NCBI RefSeq assembly: GCF_017854565.1 | Contig: NZ_JAFMHJ010000002.1 | Location: forward strand, 62,001 to 126,000 | Direction: 5' to 3' | DNA length: 64,000 nucleotides | Source: Yoonia sp. | GTDB taxonomy: Bacteria; Pseudomonadota; Alphaproteobacteria; Rhodobacterales; Rhodobacteraceae | Shown here: in pieces, positions 27,780-36,806 of the stretch | How the letters are laid out: the number at the start of each line of letters is the position of its first letter | Numbering within the stretch: the first letter of the stretch is position 1 | Translations under genes and position numbers: made by a program | The notes under the pieces: model-generated | Database searches by the model: none | Told to the model about the DNA's origin: nothing | The model's input: only the letters and a program-made list of their open reading frames with translations

Positions 27780-30532
27780 TGTGGTCACTGGGTCCCGTCG
27801 GTTTTGCCGCGCCATGGTTGCTGCTGGGGCTGACCGCCCTGCCGATCCTGTGGATCTTGCTGCGCGCGGTGCCCCCCGCCCCGATACGCCGCCGCTTTCC
27901 AGGCGTCGCGCTGCTGCTGGGCCTCAGCGATGACGAAACCCAATCGGACCGCACGCCGTGGTGGCTGCTGTTGCTGCGCTTGCTTGCGGTTGCTGCGGTG
28001 ATCGTCGGCTTTGCCGGTCCCGTGCTGAACCCGCAAAATGCGCGCGGCGGCACCGGCAACCTCGTGATCGTGCTTGATGGCACATGGGCCGGGGCACCGA
28101 CATGGCAGGCAAAACTGGATCAGGTCGACACGCTGCTTTCCGAAGCCGCGCTTGCCAACCGCCGCGTCGCCGTCCTGAGCCTGACCGACCTGCCCACCGA
28201 CGATATCCCCTTTGCCGCCCCCAACGAATGGCAGAACCGCCTGCTCAATCTGCAACCAAGACCGTGGCAGCCCGGCACCCCGGCAGATTGGTTCGCAGGC
28301 CGGACAGATACGTTTGAAACCTACTGGATCGCAGATGGTCTTGATTGGGAAGGGCGCAGTGACCTGCTGGTGACCTTGGAAACCAAAGGCGCGGTGACCG
28401 TCTTTCAAACCCCGCGCCAAACGATCGGCCTGCGACCTGCACGTTTTGAAGACGGGCAAATCATCGTCTCGGCCACCCGCACGCCTGCGGGCAACGCGAC
28501 CGACACCACAATCACCGCCATCGGCCTTGACCCCGCCGGGGTCGAACGCCCACTGGCGACCGTGCCGATGACCTTCGCGGCAGGCGATGCAGCGGCTGAA
28601 ACCGCCATGGTCCTGCCTGCGGAATTGCGCAACCGGATCACACGGTTCGAAATCACCGGCACCCGCTCTGCCGGGGCGGTCAGCCTGACGGACGATGCCC
28701 TGAAACGCCGCGAAGTCGCCCTGATCGCAGGCACCGACAACCGCGAGGGGCTGGAACTGCTATCACCGCTTTATTACCTGCGCGAAGCACTGTCGCCCAC
28801 CGCCGACCTGATCGACGGCACCCTCGAAGACATCCTGCTGGCCAACCCCGATGTGATCGTGCTGGCCGATGTGGCCAACCTTGCGGGCGCGGAATCCGAT
28901 GCGCTGCTGACCTGGGTCGAAAACGGCGGAATGCTGCTGCGCTTTGCCGGGCCGCGCCTTGCCGCCAGTGACCTTGGCCGCATGACCGAAGACCCGCTGC
29001 TGCCTGTCCGCCTCCGCTCTGGTGGGCGCAGCGTCGGTGGCGCGATGAGCTGGGGAAAACCCAAGACGCTGGCCCCCTTCAGCCCCGATAGCCCGTTTTT
29101 CGGCCTGACGGCCCCCGTTGATGTCACCGTCACCTCGCAGGTAATGGCCCAGCCCGATCCGACACTGGCCGATCGGGTGATCGCAGGGCTGGCCGACGGC
29201 ACGCCGCTGGTGACCCGCAAATTCACCGGCGCAGGGCAAATCGTGCTGGTCCACGTGACGGCGAACGCCGAATGGTCCAGCCTGCCGCTGTCGGGGCTGT
29301 TTGTGCAAATGCTGGAACGGCTTGCGGTTTCAACCCGCCCCGCGACACCTGATGCGACCGAACTGGCGGGAACCACATGGCGCCCGAACAAGGTATTGGA
29401 CGCATATGGGCGGCTTGATGACGGTGGCACGTTGCCCGGCGTCGCGGGCGCATTGCTGGCCAAAGGCACCCCCGGCCCGACGCTGCCACCCGGCCTGTAT
29501 GCCGGCAGCGACAGACAACTGGCGATCAACGTGATCGGAAAGGATACAATGCTGAACGCCGCAGAATGGCCCGCACGGATCGCCATCGAAGGCATGGCCG
29601 CCGCCCGTGAGACAGCACTAAAAGGTGGGCTGCTGACCGCGGCGCTCTTGTTGTTGGTGGTGGATATCATTGCGTCCCTTGCGATCGGCGGACGCCTGCG
29701 CGGCCCGCGCGCCGATGTCGCCGCCGCACTTGCGCTGCTGTTTTTGTGGGCGCCCGACGCCCAGGCACAGCAGGCGGACGCATTCGCGCTGCGTGCCACA
29801 TCCGAAGTCATCCTCGGTCATGTTCTGACCGGCGATACGCAGACCGATGACATTGCCCAAGCGGGGCTGCGGGGCCTGTCCCAAACCCTGTTCCGACGCA
29901 CATCCATCGAACCCGGCGCGCCACTTGGGGTCGATCTGGAACGCGATGAACTTGCGTTCTTTCCGTTTCTCTACTGGCCTGTCACCGCCGACCAGCCGCT
30001 GCCCAGCCGGGATGCGTATACCAAGCTGAACCGCTATCTGCGCTCTGGCGGGATGATCATGTTTGACACCCGTGACGCCGATACCGCGCGCTTCGGCTCC
30101 GGATCGCCCGAAGGGCGCAAACTACAGGCGATTGCCCGTTCGCTGGACATTCCCGCGCTGGAACCGGTCCCTTCGGATCATGTCCTGACCCGCAGCTTCT
30201 ATCTATTACAGGACTTTCCCGGCCGCTACGCCAGCCGCGATGTCTGGGTCGAGGCGGCCCCGACCGACGTGACCCAAATCGAAGGGATGCCGTTTCGCAA
30301 CCTCAACGATGGCGTGACACCGGTGATCATCGGCGGCAATGACTGGGCCAGCGCCTGGGCGGTCGGGCCGAACGGCAACCGCATGTTTCCAGTGGGCCGG
30401 GGCACGGCAGGCGAACGGCAACGCGAAATCGCCCTGCGTTTTGGCGTGAACGTGATTATGCATGTGTTGACGGGTAATTATAAATCCGATCAGGTCCATA
30501 TTCCCGATCTTCTGGACAGGCTTGGGCAATGA
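27779..30532 (+). CDS. BatA-like N-terminal plus DUF4159 membrane protein
   Basis: A 917 aa envelope protein. Two N-terminal helices (about 9-29 and 62-81), flanking RRRFPGVALLLG, form the aerotolerance-regulator N-terminal module. A long VWA-like/periplasmic part follows, then a transmembrane segment near 620-640. The C-terminal DUF4159 domain (about 680-915) begins after an AQA-type export junction and includes LAFFPFLYWPVTADQPLPSRDAY. DUF4159 has a glutamine-amidotransferase-like fold without an obvious catalytic role. It starts inside the stop of the DUF58 gene. It is probably the membrane client or scaffold of the MoxR/DUF58 pair. Confidence 0.85.
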   Translation: MWSLGPVGFAAPWLLLGLTALPILWILLRAVPPAPIRRRFPGVALLLGLSDDETQSDRTPWWLLLLRLLAVAAVIVGFAGPVLNPQNARGGTGNLVIVLDGTWAGAPTWQAKLDQVDTLLSEAALANRRVAVLSLTDLPTDDIPFAAPNEWQNRLLNLQPRPWQPGTPADWFAGRTDTFETYWIADGLDWEGRSDLLVTLETKGAVTVFQTPRQTIGLRPARFEDGQIIVSATRTPAGNATDTTITAIGLDPAGVERPLATVPMTFAAGDAAAETAMVLPAELRNRITRFEITGTRSAGAVSLTDDALKRREVALIAGTDNREGLELLSPLYYLREALSPTADLIDGTLEDILLANPDVIVLADVANLAGAESDALLTWVENGGMLLRFAGPRLAASDLGRMTEDPLLPVRLRSGGRSVGGAMSWGKPKTLAPFSPDSPFFGLTAPVDVTVTSQVMAQPDPTLADRVIAGLADGTPLVTRKFTGAGQIVLVHVTANAEWSSLPLSGLFVQMLERLAVSTRPATPDATELAGTTWRPNKVLDAYGRLDDGGTLPGVAGALLAKGTPGPTLPPGLYAGSDRQLAINVIGKDTMLNAAEWPARIAIEGMAAARETALKGGLLTAALLLLVVDIIASLAIGGRLRGPRADVAAALALLFLWAPDAQAQQADAFALRATSEVILGHVLTGDTQTDDIAQAGLRGLSQTLFRRTSIEPGAPLGVDLERDELAFFPFLYWPVTADQPLPSRDAYTKLNRYLRSGGMIMFDTRDADTARFGSGSPEGRKLQAIARSLDIPALEPVPSDHVLTRSFYLLQDFPGRYASRDVWVEAAPTDVTQIEGMPFRNLNDGVTPVIIGGNDWASAWAVGPNGNRMFPVGRGTAGERQREIALRFGVNVIMHVLTGNYKSDQVHIPDLLDRLGQ

Positions 30533-30565
30533 CAGTGCAAGATACCCAACTGCGCGGGACGGCTG

Positions 30566-30621
30566 GTCAAATTTCTGGAAATTTGATGCCTCCGGCGGGG
30601 ATATTTAAGCTCGGAAGAAGC
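30566..30621 (+). repeat. Dispersed repeat r1 (GGATATTTA..CTCGGAAGA family)
   Basis: An imperfect unit joins a palindrome TCAAATTTC/GAAATTTGA (30567-30586) to a GCCTCCGGCGGGG box and the core ATATTTAAGCTCGGAAGA. The same arrangement recurs reversed at 43724 and 59574 and in part at 35679, 46752 and 46923. It lies between the DUF4159 gene and the last gene of the operon. Confidence 0.75.
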
Positions 30622-30638
30622 AGTATGAAGGCCCGACC

Positions 30639-32699
30639 ATGACCGACACGCTGATCCTTGATCCCCTTGTGCCCTTGGCCGTTATCGCGGTTGTCGGGGC
30701 TGTCATGGCGCTTGGCCTCGGTTTTGCCGTCTGGCGCAGGCTTGCTGGCTGGTGGTTGCGCGGTCTGGCCGGGCTGGCCCTGCTTGCCGCACTTGCCAAC
30801 CCTGCCCTGCAACAAGAAGACCGCGAGCCGCTCAGTGACATCGTCATGCTGGTGGTCGACGAAAGCGCCAGTCAGCGGATCGGCGGCCGCCCTGCGCAGG
30901 CGGCAGCAGCCATTGCCAATATCCAGTCCGAAATCGCACGCCGGCCGGGGACCGAGCTGCGCATCGTCACATTGGGCGACGGCGAGGGTGACACCGGTAC
31001 CGCCCTGATGACCGCCCTGACGGCTGCGCTGGCCGAAGAACCGCAGGGTCGGATTGCCGGGATTATCCTGCTGACCGATGGTCGCCTGCATGATATCGCG
31101 CTTTCGCCGGCACTGCCGGCCCCTTTGCACACCCTGCTCACGGGGCAACCAGATGATTGGGACCGTCGTTTGGTTGTCGCCAACGCACCTGCATTTGCCA
31201 TCCTTGGCGAGCAGGTCAACCTTACCCTGCGGATCGAAGATCAGGGGCGCGCCCCCGCCGCCGACACCGTGCCCCTTTCCATCGCGATTGATGGCGAAGC
31301 GCCCTTTACCTTGCCCGTGCCCATTGGCCGGGACATCGACCTGCCCATCACCCTGCCCCATGGCGGCATGAACGTGTTGCAGTTCACGATCCCCGAAGCG
31401 GCCGGCGAACTGACCGACCGCAACAATGCCGCCGTCGTGCAGATCAACGGCGTCCGCGACCGGCTGCGTGTCCTGCTTGTCTCGGGCGAGCCGCACCCCG
31501 GCGAACGGACCTGGCGCAATCTGCTCAAATCCGACGCCTCTGTCGATCTGGTCCATTTCACCATCCTGCGCCCCCCAGAAAAGCAAGACGGCGTGCCCGT
31601 GAACGAGCTGTCGCTGATCGCCTTCCCCACGCGCGAGTTGTTCTTGGAAAAGATCAACGACTTTGATCTGATCATATTTGACCGCTACCGCCGGCGAGGC
31701 ATCCTGCCGGGTGCCTATCTGGAAAATATCCGCAACTATGTCGAACAGGGCGGTGCGGTGCTGATTTCGTCGGGGCCCGAATACGGCGGCGCGGAAAGCA
31801 TCTATCGCTCACCGCTGGGGGCCATCCTGCCCGGCGCGCCGACCGCGCGCGTCTTCGAAGAAGGGTTCACCCCGCAAATCACCGACATCGGCCAGCGCCA
31901 CCCGGTCACCGAAGGACTGGAAGCGTTCAGCCCCGACGGCGACGGGCCCGGGTGGGGCCGCTGGTTTCGCCTGATCGACGTGCTGGTGCAGCAAGACGCC
32001 ACCACCGTGATGTCAGGGATCGACAACCGGCCACTGCTGATCCTGAACCGGGTCGGCGAAGGCCGCGTCGCACTGATGGCGTCGGACCAATCCTGGCTCT
32101 GGGACCGGGGCTATGAAGGCGGCGGCCCGCAATTGGAGCTGCTGCGCCGCCTCGCGCATTGGATGATGAAAGAACCCCAGCTTGAGGAAGAGGCGCTTTG
32201 GGTCGCACCGACTGGCCAGACGATGCGGATTACCCGCCGCACACTTGATCAAGAAGCCGACGACGTTACCGTCACCCATCCAGATGGCACCGAAACCGTT
32301 CTGAGCCTGCAAGAAGTGTCGCCCGGCCAGTTTGAAACCCTCTGGGATGCGCCCGAAATCGGGCTTTATCGGCTGACTGACGGCATCGAATCCAGCGTCA
32401 TCGCCCTTGGCACCGCGGCCCCGCGCGAATTCGAACAGACCATCGCCAGCGGCGACCTGCTCGCCCCGCTGGTGGACAGCACCGGCGGGGGTATTCTGCC
32501 CGTGGCGGCAGGTGATATCGACATCCGTACCGTCCGCGCCGGACGCCCGGCGACGGGCCGTGGCTGGATCGGGATCACCCCGCGCGGCGCCTATCGCACC
32601 GCCGACATCAGCATCAAACCCATCCTGCCCGCATGGACCTTCCTTCTGCTCGCCGCGCTGCTCATCATCGGGGCCTGGCTGCGCGAAGGGCGACGGTAG
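30639..32699 (+). CDS. Membrane protein with VWA-like and amidotransferase-like regions (MoxR operon)
   Basis: A 686 aa protein closing the MoxR-DUF58-DUF4159 operon. Two N-terminal helices (about 9-31 and 36-57) precede a VWA-like segment starting IVMLVVDESASQRIGG (DESAS, MIDAS-like) and a strand-rich periplasmic region. A glutamine-amidotransferase-like domain follows, with FDLIIFDRYRRRGILPGAYL and GGAVLISSGPEYGG. A final helix near 660-680 precedes the basic tail. It is separated from the previous gene by 106 bp carrying a dispersed repeat. I know similar proteins next to MoxR operons in alphaproteobacteria but no function for them. Confidence 0.78.
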   Translation: MTDTLILDPLVPLAVIAVVGAVMALGLGFAVWRRLAGWWLRGLAGLALLAALANPALQQEDREPLSDIVMLVVDESASQRIGGRPAQAAAAIANIQSEIARRPGTELRIVTLGDGEGDTGTALMTALTAALAEEPQGRIAGIILLTDGRLHDIALSPALPAPLHTLLTGQPDDWDRRLVVANAPAFAILGEQVNLTLRIEDQGRAPAADTVPLSIAIDGEAPFTLPVPIGRDIDLPITLPHGGMNVLQFTIPEAAGELTDRNNAAVVQINGVRDRLRVLLVSGEPHPGERTWRNLLKSDASVDLVHFTILRPPEKQDGVPVNELSLIAFPTRELFLEKINDFDLIIFDRYRRRGILPGAYLENIRNYVEQGGAVLISSGPEYGGAESIYRSPLGAILPGAPTARVFEEGFTPQITDIGQRHPVTEGLEAFSPDGDGPGWGRWFRLIDVLVQQDATTVMSGIDNRPLLILNRVGEGRVALMASDQSWLWDRGYEGGGPQLELLRRLAHWMMKEPQLEEEALWVAPTGQTMRITRRTLDQEADDVTVTHPDGTETVLSLQEVSPGQFETLWDAPEIGLYRLTDGIESSVIALGTAAPREFEQTIASGDLLAPLVDSTGGGILPVAAGDIDIRTVRAGRPATGRGWIGITPRGAYRTADISIKPILPAWTFLLLAALLIIGAWLREGRR

Positions 32700-33077
32700 T
32701 CGCACTGCATTTCGGCATCGGCATCGGCATCGGCATCGGCGAGAGATCGTCGTGGGTATCCAAAGCACGACAGCGATCGACGACGCGGTGACACAGGCAC
32801 GTGAAGGTCGGGACCGACCAGCTAACGTGTGAATATGTTGACGAACGGCCCAACCGCGTGGGGCTGTCCTATCCCCGCCAACCGCGTTTACCAATTCTTC
32901 ACGCTTTTCACCGCCCGCTGCGTTAATCCGGGCACAGCCGTACCCACGTATGGACGCGATCTGTACGCATTGCACACGCGATCTGTCGCGGCAATTTGCG
33001 CTGAAACACTGGCCGTTAACGGGTCTGGCTGGCTGACGCGGCATCATGGCGCAAAACGGGCACCGCGCGTTGCGTGA
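32700..33077. other. 378-bp gap between convergent genes, no supported gene
   Basis: The gap holds a hexanucleotide tandem repeat (32713-32740) and two copies of ACGCGATCTGT (32954-32964 and 32976-32986) spaced 22 bp apart. A frame at 32829-33077 lacks recognisable features and a ribosome binding site. No hairpin-plus-T terminator is visible for either neighbour. A small RNA cannot be excluded. Confidence 0.5.
32713..32740. repeat. Hexanucleotide tandem repeat (CGGCAT)4.7
   Basis: Four perfect CGGCAT units and a partial fifth stand 14 bp after the stop of the preceding gene, outside any coding region. Copy number could vary between strains by slippage. Confidence 0.9.
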
Positions 33078-33416
33078 TCACTGCGGCAACGTGACTTCAA
33101 ACAGCGCATCCGACCAGCCATCCACGCTGCAGCGGGTGCGCACGAACACCCGCGTTGCACCCGCAGGCACCTGCACGCCGGACAACGACCGGGTGAACGG
33201 TTGCTCTGTCTCGTGGGGGTGCGCCAATGCGCGCAGGCCAAGGCGGTTGCCCTGTGCATCCAGCACCTCCCACCCGTCGGCGTAGTGATCCCAGCCGGTA
33301 TCAGGATGCGTCACGGTCACATCGAACCGCGCACCAGTCACCTGCACGGCCTCGACCAGCGGGGCATCCGCAAACGCAGGCATCGTGCAAATGCTGAAAA
33401 CAAGAGTGTATTTCAT
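33078..33416 (-). CDS. Small secreted protein of unknown function
   Basis: A 112 aa protein with a probable signal peptide (MKYTLVFSICTMPAFADAP) and a small beta-rich domain. Its sequence GARFDVTVTHPDTGWDHYADGWEV suggests an immunoglobulin-like or FixH-type sandwich; I do not recognise the family with certainty. The ATG overlaps the stop of the DUF599 gene (ATGA), so it is translated from the same message. The function is unknown. Confidence 0.72.
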   Translation of the reverse strand: MKYTLVFSICTMPAFADAPLVEAVQVTGARFDVTVTHPDTGWDHYADGWEVLDAQGNRLGLRALAHPHETEQPFTRSLSGVQVPAGATRVFVRTRCSVDGWSDALFEVTLPQ

Positions 33417-34111
33417 ATGTCTTCCGTAAGAAGAATATCGCGCGGAACAGATGCAAATTCGCGTGACCAGACCGTCCAGACCACTGTTGCAATCGCAATG
33501 ACGAATGGCAGCGTGCCCAGCAGCCACGCCAGCCCCCCCAAGGCAAAATACATCGCCCGCAAGCCGCGGTTAAAGTTCATGGCAGCCCTGATATTCAGTT
33601 CTGCCGCTTGGGATGCACGCGGATAAGCCTTTGGATCAGAAGGATCATTTGGCACTGACGCCATCACCACGGCGCAATACCCAAAGACCCGGTTCGCCCA
33701 AACGAATTTCAGGAATGCATTGGTCAAAAACAGCGCCACAACCCCCAGTTTGATCTGCCACACCAGCACGGGGACCTGCAACGTCGACACCTCTGCCGCA
33801 ACGCCGCGCAGCGGTTCCGTATTGCCCACCAGCGCCAGCACACCACCGATGGCCAGCAGGCAGTTCGAGGCGAAAAATGACGTGCCCTGCCGCAGACTGC
33901 TCAGGATCTGACTGTCAAAGATACGAGGGTCACGTTGCACAAAGGCCTTCATCCACTCACGCCGACGTTCGGCCATCAGCATGGTCACCGATGGCCATTT
34001 GCGGCCCGGATGTTCAATCCACCAGCCAATCGCAAGCCACGACGCCACCATCAACGCCAAAGCGCACCAGTCGAAAAGGCTCAGCACGCCCAGATGTTCT
34101 ATCAATGTCAT
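33413..34111 (-). CDS. DUF599 family membrane protein
   Basis: A 232 aa inner-membrane protein with about four helices (near 13-32, 77-97, 110-135 and 188-212). The DUF599 hallmarks WMKAFVQRDPRIFDSQILSS and ELNIRAAMNFNRGLRAMYFA are present. No activity is known for the family. It is followed with a 4-bp overlap by a small exported protein and diverges from glcD; only 91 bp separate the two starts, so the glc operator region may also affect this promoter. Confidence 0.85.
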   Translation of the reverse strand: MTLIEHLGVLSLFDWCALALMVASWLAIGWWIEHPGRKWPSVTMLMAERRREWMKAFVQRDPRIFDSQILSSLRQGTSFFASNCLLAIGGVLALVGNTEPLRGVAAEVSTLQVPVLVWQIKLGVVALFLTNAFLKFVWANRVFGYCAVVMASVPNDPSDPKAYPRASQAAELNIRAAMNFNRGLRAMYFALGGLAWLLGTLPFVIAIATVVWTVWSREFASVPRDILLTEDI

Positions 34112-34141
34112 GCGCAGCTATGTAGACTGTTGTACAGAGAC

Positions 34142-34179
34142 TTGCCATATTGCAAAATTGGTAATATAAAATTACCAAT
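34142..34179 (+). promoter_or_regulatory. glcD promoter with overlapping FadR/PdhR-type operator
   Basis: A sigma70-type promoter TTGCCA (34142-34147), 17-bp spacer, TATAAA (34165-34170) is visible. A perfect inverted repeat with 9-bp arms ATTGGTAAT and ATTACCAAT (34157-34179, 5-bp spacer) covers the -10 box. TTGGT/ACCAA half-sites are typical of FCD-type GntR regulators such as PdhR and GlcC. The same GGT-N11-ACC layout and register occur at the GntR gene promoter (51127-51161). Confidence 0.8.
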
Positions 34180-34202
34180 AATACAGATCAGGGAGTCGCC
34201 TT

Positions 34203-35636
34203 ATGGAAATGCCCACCCCCAATGCCGCCGTTATTTCGCGCAAGGACCAGATCGTTGCGCGCCTGGCCAAAGTGCTGCCGCCCGACGCGGTGATTTCCGA
34301 TATCCGTGAAACGAAAGCCTACGAATGCGACGGATTGACCGCCTATCGTTGCCCGCCAATGTGCGCGGTTTTGCCCGCAAACACAGGCGAAGTCGTCGCA
34401 GTTCTGAAAATCTGCCACGAGATGGGCGTGCCCGTTGTGCCGCGCGGCTCTGGCACATCGCTGGCCGGAGGGGCGCTGCCCACAGCCGATTGCGTGATCC
34501 TTGGCGTCGCCAAAATGAACGCGGTAATCGAGACGAATTACGATGACCGCTATATCCGCGTCCAGTCAGGCCGCACGAATTTGTCGGTCACCGGCGCCGT
34601 CGAACAAAACGGCTTTTTCTACGCTCCCGACCCGTCAAGCCAACTGGCCTGCGCCATTGCGGGCAATATCGCCATGAACTCGGGCGGGGCGCATTGCCTG
34701 AAATATGGGGTGACGACAAACAACCTGCTGGGCATCACAATGGTGATGATGGACGGCACCGTCGTGGAAATCGGCGGCGCGCATCTGGATGCGGGTGGGC
34801 TGGATTTGCTGGGCGTGATCTGCGGTTCCGAAGGGCAGCTTGGCGTTGTGACCGAGGCGACGCTGCGCATCCTGCACAAACCCGAAGGCGCACGCCCCGT
34901 GCTGATGGGCTACGACAGCTCCGAGGTCGCAGGGCAGGTTGTCACCGACATCATCAAAGCCGGCGTTCTCCCGGTTGCCATCGAATTCATGGACCGCCCC
35001 TGCATCGAAGCGACCGAAAATTTCGCCAAGGCCGGCTATCCAATGTGCGAGGCATTGTTGATCGTCGAGGTCGAAGGTTCCGACGCCGAAATCGACGCGC
35101 AACTGGCCTTGATCATGAAAATCGCCGCCAGCCACAATCCGGTTGAGTTGCGCGAGGCCAAGGACGCCGAAGAGGCCGGACGCATCTGGCTGGGCCGCAA
35201 ATCCGCCTTTGGTGCGATGGGCCAGATCAACGATTACATGTGTCTGGACGGCACGATCCCGGTGTCATCGCTGCCCCATGTGCTCAGGCGCATTGGCGAG
35301 ATGTCCAAGCAATTTGGCCTTGATGTTGGTAATGTCTTCCATGCAGGCGACGGCAATATGCACCCGCTGATCCTGTTTGATGCCAATAAACCCGGTGATC
35401 TGGAACTTTGCGAAGAATTCGGTGCCGAGATCCTGAAATTATGTGTCGAAGTCGGCGGTTGCTTGACGGGCGAACACGGTGTCGGCATCGAAAAGCGAGA
35501 CCTGATGAATGTGCAGTTTGCACCTGCGGATATTGAGGCGCAGATGGCCGTGAAGGACGTGTTTGACCCAGCTTGGCTGCTGAACGCCGCCAAGGTATTT
35601 CCCTTGGCATCGTCAGAGCCTCGCCGCGCGGCATAA
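34203..35636 (+). CDS. glcD: Glycolate oxidase subunit GlcD (FAD-linked)
   Basis: FAD-containing catalytic subunit of glycolate dehydrogenase, which oxidises glycolate to glyoxylate at the membrane. The PP-loop VVPRGSGTSLAGGALP (about 78-93) binds the ADP part of FAD. The C-terminal domain has HAGDGNMHPLI and GEHGVGIEKRDL, the metal/flavin site of the GlcD/LDH-D family. The length of 477 aa is normal. Either ATG (34203 or 34209) could start it; GGGA lies upstream. It is first in glcDEF and is controlled by the operator noted just upstream. Confidence 0.95.
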   Translation: MEMPTPNAAVISRKDQIVARLAKVLPPDAVISDIRETKAYECDGLTAYRCPPMCAVLPANTGEVVAVLKICHEMGVPVVPRGSGTSLAGGALPTADCVILGVAKMNAVIETNYDDRYIRVQSGRTNLSVTGAVEQNGFFYAPDPSSQLACAIAGNIAMNSGGAHCLKYGVTTNNLLGITMVMMDGTVVEIGGAHLDAGGLDLLGVICGSEGQLGVVTEATLRILHKPEGARPVLMGYDSSEVAGQVVTDIIKAGVLPVAIEFMDRPCIEATENFAKAGYPMCEALLIVEVEGSDAEIDAQLALIMKIAASHNPVELREAKDAEEAGRIWLGRKSAFGAMGQINDYMCLDGTIPVSSLPHVLRRIGEMSKQFGLDVGNVFHAGDGNMHPLILFDANKPGDLELCEEFGAEILKLCVEVGGCLTGEHGVGIEKRDLMNVQFAPADIEAQMAVKDVFDPAWLLNAAKVFPLASSEPRRAA

Positions 35637-35678
35637 AAGGGGCTTTGCCCCCGGCCCGGACGGTGTCCGGACCTCCCC

Positions 35679-35702
35679 CAGGATATTTTTACTCGGAAGA
35701 AT
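35679..35702 (+). repeat. Dispersed repeat r2 (short form)
   Basis: CCAGGATATTTTTACTCGGAAGAA carries the repeat core without the palindromic half. It lies between glcD and glcE, and its GGAAG stands 11 nt before the glcE ATG, so the repeat appears to supply or sit beside the glcE ribosome binding site. Confidence 0.65.
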
Positions 35703-35708
35703 CCCAAG

Positions 35709-36806
35709 ATGACGCCTGAAAATGAAGACGACCTTGCACAGATGATTACAGGGGCTTCCGGCCCGCTGCGGATTGTGGGCGGTGGCACGCGCCCCATTGG
35801 CCGATGCGCAGGCGAAGCGTTGTCCACTGCGCAGCTCAGCGGGATCACTCTTTACGAGCCCGGCGCACTGACCCTTGTCGCCAAGGCTGGGACACCCGTG
35901 GCCGAGATCGAGACAGCACTGGCCGCTGAAAACCAACGCCTTGCGTTTGAGCCGATGGATCACCGCGCATTGCTGGGTACGAAGGGTACGCCCACGATTG
36001 GCGGCGTAGTCGCGGCCAACGTATCAGGCCCGCGCCGCATTTCTGTGGGTGCCTGTCGCGATTTCATGCTGGGTGTGCGGTTTGTCGATGGCACGGGCAC
36101 GATCATCAAGAACGGTGGCCGCGTGATGAAGAATGTCACCGGGTACGATCTGGTGAAATTGCTGACCGGATCCTACGGCACATTGGGTGTATTGACCGAA
36201 GTCTCGCTCAAGGTGCTTCCGGCCGTGGCAACGCAGGCCACGCTGACATTGGACGGCTTGGATGATGCGACCGCGATTGCCGCGATGTCTGCATCACTGT
36301 CATCCCCTTACGAGGTGACGGGGGTTGCCCATGATCCGGCGACCGGCAAAACTTGTTTTCGGCTGGAAGGTTTCGCCGATTCTGTCGCGTACCGTGCCGA
36401 CGCGCTGGCCAAAGCACTCGCGAAGTTTGGTACGCTTGACGTTGTCGACGATGCCCGGACAGTCAAAGCGACATGGGCCGCGATCCGTGATGTCGCCGCT
36501 TTTGCCGATCAGCCCGGCGATGTCTGGCGGCTGTCGGTCAAGCCGTCCGACGCTGCGGGCATTGTCGCAGGCATCGGTGCCAAGGCCGTGCAGTACGACT
36601 GGGGCGGCGGGTTGATATGGGCCTTGACACAGGGCGGCGATTTGCGCGCTGCTTTGGGTGATTTCAAGGGCCACGCCACATTGATCCGGGGTACCGCAGA
36701 TGTCCCGACGTTCCAGCCAGAATCGGCACCGCTTGCTGCAATTACCGCAGGCCTGCGCGCCAAATTCGACCCACGTGGCATCCTTAATCCCGGGATCATG
36801 AGCTAA
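35709..36806 (+). CDS. glcE: Glycolate oxidase subunit GlcE
   Basis: Second FAD-binding subunit of glycolate dehydrogenase (365 aa). It has an N-terminal FAD_binding_4 domain with RIVGGGTRPIGR (PP-loop), TPTIGGVVAANVSGPRR and a C-terminal segment KFDPRGILNPG. It is shorter than GlcD, as usual. Its TAA shares an A with the ATG of glcF. The gap from glcD (72 bp) contains a dispersed repeat. All three subunits are needed in characterised systems. Confidence 0.94.
   Translation: MTPENEDDLAQMITGASGPLRIVGGGTRPIGRCAGEALSTAQLSGITLYEPGALTLVAKAGTPVAEIETALAAENQRLAFEPMDHRALLGTKGTPTIGGVVAANVSGPRRISVGACRDFMLGVRFVDGTGTIIKNGGRVMKNVTGYDLVKLLTGSYGTLGVLTEVSLKVLPAVATQATLTLDGLDDATAIAAMSASLSSPYEVTGVAHDPATGKTCFRLEGFADSVAYRADALAKALAKFGTLDVVDDARTVKATWAAIRDVAAFADQPGDVWRLSVKPSDAAGIVAGIGAKAVQYDWGGGLIWALTQGGDLRAALGDFKGHATLIRGTADVPTFQPESAPLAAITAGLRAKFDPRGILNPGIMS

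Noticed and set aside
32829-33077. Eighty-two-codon frame in the convergent gap
   Set aside because: Composition is irregular, no ribosome binding site, and it ends against the stop of the neighbouring gene by chance.
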